Assembly: GCF_004115925.1 (NCBI RefSeq)
Contig: NZ_SDDX01000001.1
Span: 1-64,000, forward strand
Origin: Lelliottia nimipressuralis
GTDB taxonomy: Bacteria > Pseudomonadota > Gammaproteobacteria > Enterobacterales > Enterobacteriaceae
DNA: 64,000 nt
Direction of reading: 5' to 3'
In this document: positions 47,552 to 57,141 of the stretch, one piece after another
Numbering within the stretch: the stretch's first letter is position 1
How the letters are laid out: each line of letters starts with the position of its first letter
Notes under the pieces: model-generated
The model's database searches: none
Told to the model about the DNA's origin: nothing
What the model saw: only the letters and a program-made list of their open reading frames with translations
Position numbers and translations under genes: made by a program

Positions 47552-48755
47552 ATCCCTTCTCCATTGCTGAATCTTGTGTTGTAGGTTTTGCCACGGCTTT
47601 TGCGACCAGCGCGGCGACAATGACCAGGGCTAACACCACCAGCATGGCGCTGCGTAACCCGTAATGTTCGCCGAGGAACCCGAGCAGCGGCGGGCCGACC
47701 AGGAAGGCGAGATAGCCGGTGGTGGCAACCACGCTGACGCGCGTCGGGGCGTCCGGGCCGGTATCGCTGGCCGCCGAAATGGTGAGCGGGAATCCGAGTG
47801 ACGCACCGGCGCCCCACAGAATGACCGAGACACCGGCGATCCAGTCCACGTCGACAAAAATAATCAGCGCGATACCGAGCGCGCCCATCATCGCGCTGGC
47901 GCGCACCACGGCCACGCGGCTGTAACGATCGATAAACCAGCCGCCCGTAAAGCGCCCGACGGTCATCCCGAGGGTAAATCCGGCGTAGATCAGTGAACCT
48001 GAGGTAGGGCTAAAACCGTGGCCATCGACCATCAGCAGCGGCAGCCAGTCGTTCGCGGAGCCTTCGGCAAACGCCATCGCCAGCACCACTACGCCAATCA
48101 GCATCAGCTGCATATCGCGATAAAAAGGTAACCCTTTCTCGGTCGACTTTTGCTCTTCCGCGCTGTTTTTGCCCGTGCCGTCAGGAATGAAAGTAATACC
48201 GGTCAAAATCGGCACAATACAGATCAGCGCCGCCAGTAAAATGTGCAGGCTCGCGGCGGTACCAAAAGCGGTCAACGCCATGCCCACACCGGCACCGGCC
48301 AGCGTGCCGAGGCTGTAGAAGCCGTGCATCATCGGCAGAACGGTTTTATTCAGCTCGCGCTCGACGGCGGCGCCTTCGACGTTAATCGCCACTTCTGCTG
48401 CGCCAAAGCTGCCACCAAAGACCATCAGACCAAAGGCAAACATTACCGGCGATGCAAACCACAGGGCGGCGCTGAGGATCAGCATGCCGACCACGGCGCT
48501 GCACATGGTGGTGCGAATCACTTTACGCGTACCAAAGCGCTTCACCAGCCATGCCGAGCAGAGAATACCGCTCATCGAACCGATCGACAGACCAAACAGC
48601 ACGATGCCCATCTCTGCCGTCGAGACCGACAGAATATCGCGGATCGCGGGGGTGCGCGTCGCCCAGGACGCCATCAGCAATCCGGGGATGAAAAAGAACA
48701 TAAACAGTGCCCACAGGCGGCGCTGCAGGGCTTTACGGGGAGAGATCAACGTCAT
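47541..48755 (-). CDS. ybjJ: MFS transporter YbjJ
   Basis: This 404-residue inner-membrane MFS protein is close to E. coli Ybj[21 protein letters not shown] and [40 protein letters not shown] are family-typical segments. The substrate is unknown. ATG 48755 matches the E. coli N-terminus. It is divergent from rcdA with a perfect 10-bp-arm palindrome between them, so RcdA probably regulates it. Confidence 0.93.
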   Translation of the reverse strand: MTLISPRKALQRRLWALFMFFFIPGLLMASWATRTPAIRDILSVSTAEMGIVLFGLSIGSMSGILCSAWLVKRFGTRKVIRTTMCSAVVGMLILSAALWFASPVMFAFGLMVFGGSFGAAEVAINVEGAAVERELNKTVLPMMHGFYSLGTLAGAGVGMALTAFGTAASLHILLAALICIVPILTGITFIPDGTGKNSAEEQKSTEKGLPFYRDMQLMLIGVVVLAMAFAEGSANDWLPLLMVDGHGFSPTSGSLIYAGFTLGMTVGRFTGGWFIDRYSRVAVVRASAMMGALGIALIIFVDVDWIAGVSVILWGAGASLGFPLTISAASDTGPDAPTRVSVVATTGYLAFLVGPPLLGFLGEHYGLRSAMLVVLALVIVAALVAKAVAKPTTQDSAMEKGYER

Positions 48756-48797
48756 TGAGGAGCACCAGAAGTACAACAATAGCGACAACACTAGCAA

Positions 48798-48821
48798 GTT
48801 TGTGTACATTTGTACACAAAC
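48798..48821. promoter_or_regulatory. Palindromic operator between ybjJ and rcdA
   Basis: GTTTGTGTAC-ATTT-GTACACAAAC has perfect 10-bp arms. It lies 14 bp before the rcdA ATG and 43 bp before ybjJ. Size and symmetry suit a TetR-family dimer, so RcdA autoregulation and control of ybjJ-ybjI is the simplest reading. Confidence 0.75.
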
Positions 48822-48835
48822 CGAAAGGGGAAAAG

Positions 48836-49378
48836 ATGAGCAGACGACCAAACGATCCGCAGCGTCGGGAGCGGATCCTTCAGGCCACCCTGGAGTCCAT
48901 TGCAGAGCATGGCATCAATGCCGTGACGCACCGTAAAATCGCCAGCTGCGCGGGCGTGCCGCTGGGGTCGATGACCTATTATTTCGACGGGATAGACTCG
49001 CTGCTCGAAGAGGCGTTCACCGGCTTTACCCAGCAAATGTCGCTGCAATACCGCGATTTTTTTGCCGGTGTTACCGGCCCTGAAATGGCCTGTGAGGCGA
49101 TCACCACCCTGATCCACAGCTCAGAAGTGACCACGCCGCACAATATGGAGCTGATGTACCAGCTGTATGCGCTGATGAGCCGTAAACCGGCGCTAAAAAA
49201 AGTGATGCAGGACTGGATGCAAACCAGCCAGAGCACGCTTGAGCAGTGGTTTGACCCGGTGACGACGCGTGCGCTCGATGCGTTTATCGAGGGCATGACC
49301 CTGCATTTTGTGACGGACCGGGAGCCGCTGTCACGCGAAGAGATCAGAGCAATAGTGAGGCGCATCGCAGGATTTTAG
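48836..49378 (+). CDS. rcdA: TetR-family regulator RcdA (YbjK)
   Basis: This 180-residue TetR-type regulator activates csgD and other stress and biofilm genes in E. coli. The helix-turn-helix is [25 protein letters not shown] (residues about 26-50) and the C-terminal half is the helical ligand/dimer domain. ATG 48836 is preceded by AAAGGGG. It is divergent from ybjJ over a long palindrome. Downstream, an unrelated SDR gene converges with it. Confidence 0.94.
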   Translation: MSRRPNDPQRRERILQATLESIAEHGINAVTHRKIASCAGVPLGSMTYYFDGIDSLLEEAFTGFTQQMSLQYRDFFAGVTGPEMACEAITTLIHSSEVTTPHNMELMYQLYALMSRKPALKKVMQDWMQTSQSTLEQWFDPVTTRALDAFIEGMTLHFVTDREPLSREEIRAIVRRIAGF

Positions 49379-49380
49379 CA

Positions 49381-50172
49381 TTAGCCGAGGGTCGCACCCG
49401 CCGTCACGTTGACCATCGTCGCGGTCATCGCACGGGCATGTTCAGAGGCCAAAAATGCAATCACACCGGCCACCTGCGGCAGGGTTGGCAGCCGCTTGAG
49501 CATTGTGCTTTGCGCGGCACCTTCCATAAATTGCTCGATCGTCACTCCCATCGACTGCGCTTTTATCGCGAATAACTCTCCTGTGTAAGAACCCGCCTGA
49601 ACCGCGCCGCTGATGGCATGAGAGCGCACGCCCGTAACGCGGATGTTCTTCGGACCCAGTTCGCTGGCGAGCGCGTTGACGAACGCCTCAATGCCCGCGC
49701 AGCCGACGATATGCCCAAGATGACCGGGTATCGCCATCGGGCCTGCCGGTGCGACAACGGTGATTATCACGCCCTCGCGCTCGCCACCCATATAGGGGAC
49801 GACGGCCTTTGATATAGTGAAAAGGGCGGTGAGAAACGGATCAAATCCCTGCCTGAACTCTGCCAGGGATAACTCTGCGAGGCGTTTACCTTGATCGTGC
49901 ATAAACCCTGTTGCGTTAACGACCACATCAATGCCGCCGGTCTGCTGAGCCATTTTTGCGGTTTGCTCAAGAACAGAACGTTCGTCGAAGACGTCGATAA
50001 CACGTGATTCAGCGATTCCACCGGCAGAACGGATGTCGTTAGCCACGCGCTCCAGCTTCTCCCGATTTCGGGCGACGAGGAAAACATGCGCTCCCTCTCG
50101 CGCCAGTACTCGCGCGGTTTCGCTACCTATCGCGCCGCTTGCACCGAAAATGACAACGGTTTTGGTTTTCAT
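49381..50172 (-). CDS. Atypical short-chain dehydrogenase/reductase lacking the catalytic triad
   Basis: This 263-residue Rossmann-fold SDR has the nucleotide-binding GASGAIG (residues 10-16) and NATG (86-89, usually NAG). The standard catalytic residues appear replaced. Where YxxxK is expected (GHLGHIVGCAGIEAF) there is His154 and Cys158, and the usual catalytic Ser is Ala141 or Val140. It may be a non-catalytic NAD(P)-sensing protein or use a different chemistry. ATG 50172 has AAGG eight bases upstream; ATG 50178 is possible. There is no K-12 counterpart between rcdA and rybB/ybjL, so it is an accessory gene. Function unknown. Confidence 0.8.
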   Translation of the reverse strand: MKTKTVVIFGASGAIGSETARVLAREGAHVFLVARNREKLERVANDIRSAGGIAESRVIDVFDERSVLEQTAKMAQQTGGIDVVVNATGFMHDQGKRLAELSLAEFRQGFDPFLTALFTISKAVVPYMGGEREGVIITVVAPAGPMAIPGHLGHIVGCAGIEAFVNALASELGPKNIRVTGVRSHAISGAVQAGSYTGELFAIKAQSMGVTIEQFMEGAAQSTMLKRLPTLPQVAGVIAFLASEHARAMTATMVNVTAGATLG

Positions 50173-50370
50173 CAGCATGGCCTTTTCTCAATTAAAGAGG
50201 CAGGGGGAATTCAAAGTATGGGTGCAAATGGAGTAGGGGCAAGTGGAGGAAACAGGAACCTGGTTACAGCTTATATCATGGGGTAATGGTGCTAGTGCGA
50301 CGGTGTTATTTGCGGAGCAGGAAAGGAGGGGGACGCAGCTGATTTGAAATGGCTATGAATTTCAGGCAAC

Positions 50371-50450
50371 AAAAAACCCATCAACCTTGAACCAAAATGG
50401 CGGGGTTGATGGGCTCCACAAAATGGGGGACATCAAAGAAAAGCAGTGGC
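50371..50450 (-). ncRNA. rybB: RybB small RNA
   Basis: Reading the minus strand from 50450 gives GCCACTGCTTTTCTTTGATG, the exact 5' end of E. coli RybB, which contains the seed that pairs with outer-membrane-protein mRNAs. The rest follows E. coli closely and ends in the CCCATCAACC/GGTTGATGGG terminator stem and a six-T run. The length is about 80 nt. RybB is a SigmaE-induced, Hfq-dependent repressor of porin synthesis. Its position between rcdA and ybjL is the same as in K-12, apart from the inserted SDR gene. Small differences are one extra C in the CCCC stretch and a changed base in the terminator loop. Confidence 0.96.
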
Positions 50451-50455
50451 AATAG

Positions 50456-50483
50456 TTATGACTGCCTCATATACAAAAAGTTC
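50456..50483 (-). promoter_or_regulatory. SigmaE-type promoter of rybB
   Basis: On the minus strand GAACTTTTT (50483-50475) resembles the SigmaE -35 element, and TCATAA (50461-50456) sits at the -10 position just before the RybB 5' end. Confidence 0.7.
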
Positions 50484-50525
50484 TGCGCATCGCGAAAATA
50501 ATTCGGGGATGCGCAAACTTCAGAG

Positions 50526-52211
50526 TTATCCGAGCGCGGGCCAGATAATGATAATCAGCGTACCGGCAAGCGTCAGCAGGACGTTGGCGATGGCGTACGT
50601 GCCTGCGTAGCCCAGCGCCGGGATGTTGCTGCGGGCGGTGTCGCTGATGATTTCCATCGCCGGTGCACAGGTGCGCGCGCCCATCATGGCGCCAAACAGC
50701 ATTGCGCGGTTCATGCGCAGCACGTAAGCGCCGAACAGGAAGCAGATCACCACCGGCAGCAGGCTGACGATCAACCCGGCGACCAGCATCTGCCAGCCGA
50801 CGGCACCCAGACTGTGTCCGATGCCGCTGCCTGCGCTCAAACCCACGCCCGCCATAAAGACCATCAGGCCAAACTCTTTCACCATGTTCAGCGCGCCCTG
50901 CGGGATATAGCCGAAGGTCGGGTGGTTGGCTCGCAGGAAGCCGAGCATGATCCCGGCGAACAACAGACCCGCAGCGTTACCCACGCCGAAGCTAAAGTTG
51001 CTGAACTGGAAGGTGATCATCCCAATCATCAGGCCGACAATAAAGAAGGCGCAGAAGGCGAGCAGGTCGGTAACCTGGCTGTGAATGGAGATAAAGCCGA
51101 TGCGGTCGGCAACGGTTTTTACGCGGCGCGCGTCGCCACTGACCTGAAGAACGTCGCCTTTATTCAGCACGACGTTATCGTCGATGGGCATCTCAATCTG
51201 GCTGCGGATGACCCGGTTCAGGAAGCAGCCGTGATCCGTCAGCTTTAGCTGTGCCAGACGACGTCCGACGGCGTTATGGTTTTTCACCACAATCTCTTCC
51301 GTGACGATACGCATGTCGAGCAGGTCGCGGTCGAACACCTCTTTACCGTTACGGAAACTCGGGTCGAGGCGCGCGTGCGCGTCAGGGTAGCCGACCAGAG
51401 CGATATCATCCCCCATTTGCAGCACTGCATCGCCGTCCGGGTTAGCCAGAATACCGTTGCGGCGAATACGTTCGATATAGCAGCCCGTCTGGCGGTAGAT
51501 ACCCAGCTCGCGCAGGTTTTTGCCGTCGGCCCAGGCAACCAGCTCCGGCCCGACGCGATAGGCGCGAATGACGGGCAGATAGACTTTACGTTTGGTATCG
51601 GTGTCCAGACCGCGCTCGCGCGCAATCTGCTGGGCGCTGGTCTGGAGATCCTGATGCTGCAGTTTAGGCAGGTAACGCGCAGCGACGATAAGGCTCACCA
51701 GCCCAATCAGATAGGTCAGGGCGTAGCCAAGACTCAGGTGGTCGAGCGCCAGCGAAAGCTGACCGCTCTCCATACCCGAGTGGCGCAACGTATCACCTGC
51801 ACCGACCAACACGGGCGTCGAAGTCATCGAACCGGCCAGCATCCCGGCGGTTAGGCCGATATCCCAGCCAAACAGTTTACCCAGCCCTAACGCTATCACC
51901 AGGGCGCTGCCGACCATCACCAGCGCCAGCATCAGATAATTTTTGCCGTCGCGGAAAAAAATTGAAAAAAAGTTCGGCCCTGCTTCCACGCCAACACAAA
52001 AAATAAACAGCATAAAACCGAGATTAAGCGCATCCGTGTTAATGCTGAAATGCTGCTGGCCTAATAATAATGAGACCACTAAAACGCCAATGGAATTACC
52101 AAGTTGAACTGAACCCAGGCGTAATTTACCCAGACACAGTCCCAGTGCCAGTACAACAAATAATAACAGGATGTAATTCCCATTTAACAAATCTGCGACG
52201 TTTATATTCAC
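50526..52211 (-). CDS. ybjL: Aspartate:alanine exchanger-family transporter YbjL
   Basis: This 561-residue protein has exactly the E. coli length. Two blocks of membrane segments flank two cytoplasmic TrkA-C (RCK_C) domains (about residues 200-370, with [21 protein letters not shown] and [20 protein letters not shown]). Motifs [17 protein letters not shown] and [18 protein letters not shown] are the duplicated AAEX signatures. The transported compound is unproven. The 3' flank toward rybB contains no other gene. Confidence 0.94.
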   Translation of the reverse strand: MNINVADLLNGNYILLLFVVLALGLCLGKLRLGSVQLGNSIGVLVVSLLLGQQHFSINTDALNLGFMLFIFCVGVEAGPNFFSIFFRDGKNYLMLALVMVGSALVIALGLGKLFGWDIGLTAGMLAGSMTSTPVLVGAGDTLRHSGMESGQLSLALDHLSLGYALTYLIGLVSLIVAARYLPKLQHQDLQTSAQQIARERGLDTDTKRKVYLPVIRAYRVGPELVAWADGKNLRELGIYRQTGCYIERIRRNGILANPDGDAVLQMGDDIALVGYPDAHARLDPSFRNGKEVFDRDLLDMRIVTEEIVVKNHNAVGRRLAQLKLTDHGCFLNRVIRSQIEMPIDDNVVLNKGDVLQVSGDARRVKTVADRIGFISIHSQVTDLLAFCAFFIVGLMIGMITFQFSNFSFGVGNAAGLLFAGIMLGFLRANHPTFGYIPQGALNMVKEFGLMVFMAGVGLSAGSGIGHSLGAVGWQMLVAGLIVSLLPVVICFLFGAYVLRMNRAMLFGAMMGARTCAPAMEIISDTARSNIPALGYAGTYAIANVLLTLAGTLIIIIWPALG

Positions 52212-52488
52212 GGAGGCTAACTTCTTTTTTACCGTTAAGCTGTTGAAAGGATGGGGGATTTAGGCTACTGTTTTATCCCATGTGAGTGAAGGGATTCTCC
52301 CTTTCGCCCATACAGAATATATCCCACAGAACAATAACTGGCCGATAGTCTAATCGTATTAGATATCCAGGGCCAGAAAAGATCGCGTAACAATCTATGA
52401 GCTTTGGCAAGGAATGCCACATTGCATTATCTGACTGGGCGTCCTCTGGACGAATGTGTATTCGATAGTGATGGAGTCAGGAGGATTT

Positions 52489-52860
52489 TTGAACATCAAG
52501 CGGAACTGGACAGGTGTCGTCTGCTGTTTTCTACTGTTTATCGCCGTATGCCTTTCTTTAGCCTTCCATGTGAAGGGGGCATTCAGGGCATCAGGTCATC
52601 CTGAACTGGGTTTACTCTTTTTCATTTTGCCAGGCGTGGTGGCGAGTTTTCTCTCGCGCGGGGGAGAAGTGGTCAAACCGCTGATTGGCGCGATGCTCGC
52701 GGCACCGTTATGTCTGGTGGTGATGCGTATCGTTTTTGTCTCGCCGCGCTCGTTATGGCAAGAGCTGGCGTGGCTGTTGAGCGGGATTTTCTGGTGTGCG
52801 TTAGGTGCGCTCTGTTTTATGTTTGTACGCAGCCTGGTGCATCGCTGGCGACACAAATAA
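52489..52860 (+). CDS. ybjM: Inner-membrane protein YbjM
   Basis: This 123-residue protein has four predicted membrane segments. It matches E. coli YbjM through GAFRASGHPELGLLFFILPG and QELAWLLSGIFWCALGALCF. The start is a TTG at 52489 (MNIKRNWTG...), fixed by a consensus AGGAGG at 52479. The in-frame ATGs at 52456 and 52471 lie upstream of that site and have no signal of their own. The function is unknown. Converges with grxA. Confidence 0.9.
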   Translation: MNIKRNWTGVVCCFLLFIAVCLSLAFHVKGAFRASGHPELGLLFFILPGVVASFLSRGGEVVKPLIGAMLAAPLCLVVMRIVFVSPRSLWQELAWLLSGIFWCALGALCFMFVRSLVHRWRHK

Positions 52861-52862
52861 AT

Positions 52863-52882
52863 ACGCCCTCCTGAGAGGGCGT
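52863..52882. terminator. Hairpin between ybjM and grxA
   Basis: ACGCCCTC-CTGA-GAGGGCGT is an 8-bp perfect stem between converging genes, just after both stops. Confidence 0.75.
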
Positions 52883-52889
52883 TATCGCG

Positions 52890-53159
52890 TTACTGGGCTG
52901 CAAACAGTCCCAGATTTTCTTTCGCGTAGGCTTCGAAATCGGTGAAGCCGCCAATGTGCGTCTGATCGAGGAAAATCTGCGGAACAGTTTCAACAGGTTT
53001 ACCCACGGTTTTTTCCAGATCGGCTTTGCTGATGCCTTCCGCGTGGATATCCACGTAGCGGAAGTTAAAATCATCGCGCTCGGCGGTCAGTTTTTCTGCC
53101 AGTTCTTTAGCGCGGACGCAGTAAGGGCATCCCGGACGTCCAAAAATCACTGCAAACAT
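52890..53159 (-). CDS. grxA: Glutaredoxin 1
   Basis: This 89-residue redox protein reduces ribonucleotide reductase and mixed disulfides with glutathione. The active site is Cys11-Pro-Tyr-Cys14 and the glutathione-binding TVPQIF and GGFTDF motifs follow. In E. coli it is OxyR-induced. It is divergent from nfsA across 187 bp; the K-12 gene ybjC, which precedes nfsA there, is not present. Confidence 0.97.
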   Translation of the reverse strand: MFAVIFGRPGCPYCVRAKELAEKLTAERDDFNFRYVDIHAEGISKADLEKTVGKPVETVPQIFLDQTHIGGFTDFEAYAKENLGLFAAQ

Positions 53160-53346
53160 ATCTCTCTCCTCAAAACGTAAGCCCGACGGCGAATGGCGCT
53201 TAGTGTGCCCGATAACCCTTGCTCATGGAAAGCAGGTTTTACCTGTCGCTTTAATACTTACAGACTATGTTTTGCCAATTACATCACACTTTTCTTTGCC
53301 TATACTGGCTGTCAAACCGCGTTCAGACAGACAAAAGTGAGACCCA

Positions 53347-54069
53347 ATGACGCCGACTATTGATACCATTCGCGCCCACCGTTCCATCCGCCATTTTACC
53401 GATCGGCCAATCAGCGACGCCGAGCGCGAGGCGATTGTGGACAGCGCGAGAGCAACCTCCAGCTCCAGCTTTTTGCAGTGCACGTCGATTATCCGCATCA
53501 CCGACCCCGCAATGCGTGAAAAGCTGGTGACACTCACCGGCGGTCAACCGCACGTGGCGCAGGCCGCCGAGTTTTGGGTGTTTTGTGCCGACTTCAACCG
53601 CCATCTGCAAATCTGCCCGGATGCCCAACTGGGCCTGGCGGAACAACTGCTGCTTGGCGTCGTGGACACGGCGATGATGGCGCAAAATGCGCTGACGGCG
53701 GCGGAATCCCTGGGTTTAGGCGGCGTGTACATCGGCGGCCTGCGTAACAATATCAACGACGTGACCGAACTGCTGGCGTTGCCAAAACATGTTTTACCGC
53801 TGTTTGGCCTGTGCCTCGGCTGGCCGGCAGATAACCCGGATCTCAAGCCGCGTATGCCAGCGGCGATGCTTGTGCACGAAAATCACTACCAGCCGGTGGA
53901 TGCGCAGGTTCTCGCCCAGTATGACGAAGAGCTCGCCAGCTACTATCTGTCGCGCGGAAGCAATAATCGCCGCGATACCTGGAGCGATCACATCCGTCGC
54001 ACCATCATTAAAGAAAACCGTCCGTTTATTCTCGACTATTTGCATAAACAGGGCTGGGCTGTGCGTTAA
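53347..54069 (+). CDS. nfsA: Oxygen-insensitive NADPH nitroreductase NfsA
   Basis: This 240-residue FMN flavoprotein matches E. coli NfsA end to end. It reduces nitroaromatics, quinones and chromate. Family segments include [35 protein letters not shown] and [18 protein letters not shown], which carries the NADPH/FMN-contacting Arg residues. With ybjC missing, nfsA is now the first gene of its unit. A terminator-like hairpin separates it from rimK. Confidence 0.97.
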   Translation: MTPTIDTIRAHRSIRHFTDRPISDAEREAIVDSARATSSSSFLQCTSIIRITDPAMREKLVTLTGGQPHVAQAAEFWVFCADFNRHLQICPDAQLGLAEQLLLGVVDTAMMAQNALTAAESLGLGGVYIGGLRNNINDVTELLALPKHVLPLFGLCLGWPADNPDLKPRMPAAMLVHENHYQPVDAQVLAQYDEELASYYLSRGSNNRRDTWSDHIRRTIIKENRPFILDYLHKQGWAVR

Positions 54070-54088
54070 GTCCATTCATCCTGTGCCA

Positions 54089-54115
54089 GCCTGCGTGTAT
54101 GATACGCAGGCTTTT
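54089..54115 (+). terminator. Terminator-like hairpin between nfsA and rimK
   Basis: GCCTGCGT-GTATG-ATACGCAGGC followed by TTTT. It lies 25 bp before rimK, so it may attenuate rather than fully separate the genes. Confidence 0.65.
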
Positions 54116-54139
54116 ATCGAGTCTTTAGAGAGGTGCAGG

Positions 54140-55042
54140 GTGAAAATTGCCATTTTGTCCCGGGATGGAACGCTCTATTCGTGTAAACGTCTGCTTGAGG
54201 CAGCTAATAAGCGTGGCCATCTGGTTGAGATCCTCGATCCGCTGTCGTGCTATATGAACATCAGCCCGGCGGCGTCCTCGATACATTACAAAGGCCGCCA
54301 TCTGCCGCACTTCGATGCGGTGATCCCCCGCATCGGCTCGCAAATTACCTTCTACGGCACCGCCGCGCTGCGCCAGTTTGAAATGCTCGGCAGCTATCCG
54401 CTGAATGAATCCGTCGCCATTACCCGCGCGCGTGACAAGCTCCGCTCCCTGCAACTGCTCGCCCGTCAGGGGATCGATCTGCCTGTCACCGGCATTGCCC
54501 ATTCGCCGGACGACACCAGCGATCTGATCGACATGGTCGGCGGCGCGCCGCTGGTGGTGAAACTGGTGGAAGGCACACAGGGTATCGGCGTGGTGCTCGC
54601 AGAAACGCGGCAGGCTGCCGAGAGCGTGATCGACGCCTTTCGTGGTCTCAATGCTCACATTCTGGTGCAGGAATATATTGAAGAGGCGAAAGGGCGCGAC
54701 ATTCGTTGCCTGGTGGTCGGCGACGAAGTGGTGGCTGCCATTGAACGTCAGGCGAAAGACGGTGATTTTCGCTCGAATCTTCACCGGGGCGGCGTGGCGC
54801 GTATCGCTGACATCAGCGATCGCGAACGCGAGATTGCCATCAAAGCGGCGCAAACCCTGGGGCTGGATATTGCAGGCGTCGATATTCTGCGCGCCCATCG
54901 CGGGCCGCTGGTGATGGAAGTCAATGCATCACCCGGCCTTGAAGGCATCGAAAAAACCACCGGAATAGATATCGCCGGTAAAATGATCTCCTGGATCGAA
55001 CGCCACGCCACGCCGGGCTTTTGCCTGAAAACGGGTGGTTAG
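54140..55042 (+). CDS. rimK: Ribosomal protein S6--L-glutamate ligase RimK
   Basis: This 300-residue ATP-grasp enzyme adds glutamates to the C-terminus of ribosomal protein S6. The GTG start at 54140 ([10 protein letters not shown]) is the E. coli start; GAGAGG lies upstream and the longer open frame overlaps nfsA. ATP-grasp motifs are [33 protein letters not shown] and [21 protein letters not shown]. Confidence 0.96.
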   Translation: MKIAILSRDGTLYSCKRLLEAANKRGHLVEILDPLSCYMNISPAASSIHYKGRHLPHFDAVIPRIGSQITFYGTAALRQFEMLGSYPLNESVAITRARDKLRSLQLLARQGIDLPVTGIAHSPDDTSDLIDMVGGAPLVVKLVEGTQGIGVVLAETRQAAESVIDAFRGLNAHILVQEYIEEAKGRDIRCLVVGDEVVAAIERQAKDGDFRSNLHRGGVARIADISDREREIAIKAAQTLGLDIAGVDILRAHRGPLVMEVNASPGLEGIEKTTGIDIAGKMISWIERHATPGFCLKTGG

Positions 55043-55097
55043 GGCTGCATTTTTTGCGTAATCTAAGCGAAGTTTTTATCTAAGAGGCTGCACTGCT

Positions 55098-55574
55098 ATG
55101 GATTTACAGGTCGTTCCAACACTGGATACGTTACGTCAATGGCTCGACGATGCAGGCATCACCTATTTTGAGTGTGATTCCTGTCAGGCGTTGCACCTGC
55201 CACATATGCAAAATTTCGACGGCGTGTTTGATGCCAAAATCGATCTGATTAACGACGTTGTGCTTTTCTCGGCGCTGGCGGAGGTCAAGCCCTCGGCATT
55301 ACTGGCGTTGGCGTCTGATTTGTCGGCTATTAATGCCGGTTCTTTGACGGTGAAAGCATTTCTCGACATACAGGACGATAATCTGCCAAAGCTGGTGGTT
55401 TGCCAGTCTTTATTCGCTGGGGCAGGGGTGTCGTTTAAGCAGTTTGCCTGGTTTATGCGCCAGAGCGAAGAGCAGATTTCCATGGTCATGCTGGAAGCCA
55501 GCGCGCACCATTTACTCTTTACCACGGAAGAGGAAATGGAGAATAACGATTCACGCGAATCGTTCCTGCACTAA
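55098..55574 (+). CDS. ybjN: YbjN, YbjN/secretion-chaperone-like protein
   Basis: This 158-residue cytoplasmic protein has the same length as E. coli YbjN, matching at ECDSCQALHLPHMQNFDGVFDAKIDLI and FAWFMRQSEEQISMV. Family members have a type-III-secretion-chaperone-like fold. E. coli YbjN affects motility, biofilm and stress responses through an unknown mechanism. Two glutamate-rich stretches near the end are typical. It lies 55 bp after rimK. Confidence 0.93.
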   Translation: MDLQVVPTLDTLRQWLDDAGITYFECDSCQALHLPHMQNFDGVFDAKIDLINDVVLFSALAEVKPSALLALASDLSAINAGSLTVKAFLDIQDDNLPKLVVCQSLFAGAGVSFKQFAWFMRQSEEQISMVMLEASAHHLLFTTEEEMENNDSRESFLH

Positions 55575-55931
55575 GCCTTTCCGACCTGCACGCAGTCGCT
55601 GCCATGGCGGCTGCGCATCACAAAATTTTCCTCTGGCTGTAACCTTTCTTTAAAGAATTATTCACCTCACCGCAGGCCATTTCGGCTTATCACATAGACA
55701 GATCCTGCATAAAAAATTGATAAAAGGCGTTTTTTAATCTGGGCTATAGCCTGGGGCACGGGCTACAGTTATTCTTGCGGAGCTTAAAAAAGCGAGCAAA
55801 AACTGCCAAAAGAATTTTTCTTTTGCGTCAGGCAGAGCGACAAAGTATGCATGATTCTTGCATATCACCAATTGCATGGTTGTAGTTCGTTTGTTAACAA
55901 CAGTTAACGAGCTTTCATAAGGAATAACGAT
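55575..55931. promoter_or_regulatory. potF leader region with a Sigma54-like promoter
   Basis: This 357-bp intergenic region has no gene. At 55847-55862, ATGCATGATTCTTGCA fits the Sigma54 spacing (TGGCAYG-N4-TTGC), with a perfect -12 half but TG instead of GG in the -24 half. potFGHI is in the nitrogen-regulated (NtrC) set of E. coli, which makes the match plausible. It would start transcription about 60 bp before potF. No clear NtrC site was found by eye. Confidence 0.45.
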
Positions 55932-57044
55932 ATGATCGCCTTGAATAAAAAATGGTTATCGGGTCTGGTTGCGGGTGCTCTGATGGCTGTCTCTGCCGGC
56001 ACGCTCGCTGCGGAACAAAAAACGCTGCATGTCTATAACTGGTCTGATTATATCGCGCCGGACACGGTTGCGAATTTCGAAAAAGAGACCGGGATTAAAG
56101 TGGTTTACGACGTCTTCGACTCTAACGAAGTGCTGGAAGGCAAACTGATGGCAGGTAGCACCGGCTTCGACCTGGTCGTGCCGTCAGCCAGCTTCCTTGA
56201 GCGTCAGCTCACCGCGGGCGTGTTCCAGCCGCTGGACAAAAGCAAACTGCCGAACTGGAAAAACCTCGATCCTGAGCTGCTGAAGCTTATCGCCAAACAT
56301 GACCCGGAAAACAAATTCGCCATGCCGTACATGTGGGCGACCACCGGCATTGGCTATAACGTCGACAAAGTGAAAAAAGCGCTGGGTGCGGATGCGCCGG
56401 TGAACAGCTGGGATCTGGTGCTGAAACCAGAAAACCTCGAAAAACTGAAAAGCTGCGGCGTCTCCTTCCTTGATGCGCCTGAAGAGGTGTTCGCCACCGT
56501 GCTGAACTACCTCGGCAAAGATCCGAACAGTACCAAAGCCGATGATTACACCGGCCCGGCGACGGATCTGCTGCTGAAGCTGCGTCCAAACATTCGTTAC
56601 TTCCACTCCTCCCAGTACATTAACGATCTCGCCAACGGTGACATCTGCGTGGCGATTGGCTGGGCGGGTGACGTCTGGCAGGCGGCGAATCGCGCGAAAG
56701 AAGCCAAAAACGGCGTGAACATCTCCTATTCGATTCCTAAAGAGGGGGCGATGGCCTTCTTCGACGTCTTCGCGATGCCTGCGGATGCGAAAAACAAAGA
56801 CGAAGCCTATCAGTTCCTTAACTATCTGCTGCGTCCGGACGTGATTGCGCATATCTCTGACCACGTCTTCTACGCCAACGCCAACAAAGAAGCGACACCG
56901 CTGGTGAGCGCGGAAGTGCGTGATAATCCGGGGATTTACCCACCGGCTGACGTGCGCGCCAAAATGTTCACTCTGAAAGTGCAGGATCCGAAAATCGACC
57001 GCGTGCGTACCCGCGCGTGGACGAAGGTGAAAAGCGGTAAATAA
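55932..57044 (+). CDS. potF: Putrescine-binding periplasmic protein PotF
   Basis: This 370-residue binding protein has the same length as E. coli PotF, with signal peptide WLSGLVAGALMAVSAGTLA. It binds putrescine for PotGHI. The conserved polyamine-site segments are NWSDYIAPDTV, YDVFDSNEVLEGKLMAG, IGWAGDVWQA and EGAMAFFDVFAMPA. AAGGAAT precedes the ATG. Two hairpins follow before potG, typical of a highly expressed binding-protein gene. Confidence 0.97.
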   Translation: MIALNKKWLSGLVAGALMAVSAGTLAAEQKTLHVYNWSDYIAPDTVANFEKETGIKVVYDVFDSNEVLEGKLMAGSTGFDLVVPSASFLERQLTAGVFQPLDKSKLPNWKNLDPELLKLIAKHDPENKFAMPYMWATTGIGYNVDKVKKALGADAPVNSWDLVLKPENLEKLKSCGVSFLDAPEEVFATVLNYLGKDPNSTKADDYTGPATDLLLKLRPNIRYFHSSQYINDLANGDICVAIGWAGDVWQAANRAKEAKNGVNISYSIPKEGAMAFFDVFAMPADAKNKDEAYQFLNYLLRPDVIAHISDHVFYANANKEATPLVSAEVRDNPGIYPPADVRAKMFTLKVQDPKIDRVRTRAWTKVKSGK

Positions 57045-57059
57045 CAGCGGTTATGCAGG

Positions 57060-57107
57060 CCGGGCACGCGTTGCGCTGCCCGGCAAAACGCACCGTTCGG
57101 GTGCGTT
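57060..57107 (+). promoter_or_regulatory. Two hairpins between potF and potG
   Basis: The first is a REP-like GCCGGGCA...TGCCCGGC stem around 57059-57084. The second is AACGCACC-GTTCG-GGTGCGTT at 57087-57107, with TTT at its foot. Together they would protect potF mRNA and reduce read-through into potGHI. Confidence 0.65.
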
Positions 57108-57141
57108 TGCACTATTTTAGATTTCTGCCGGAGAGCACCCC

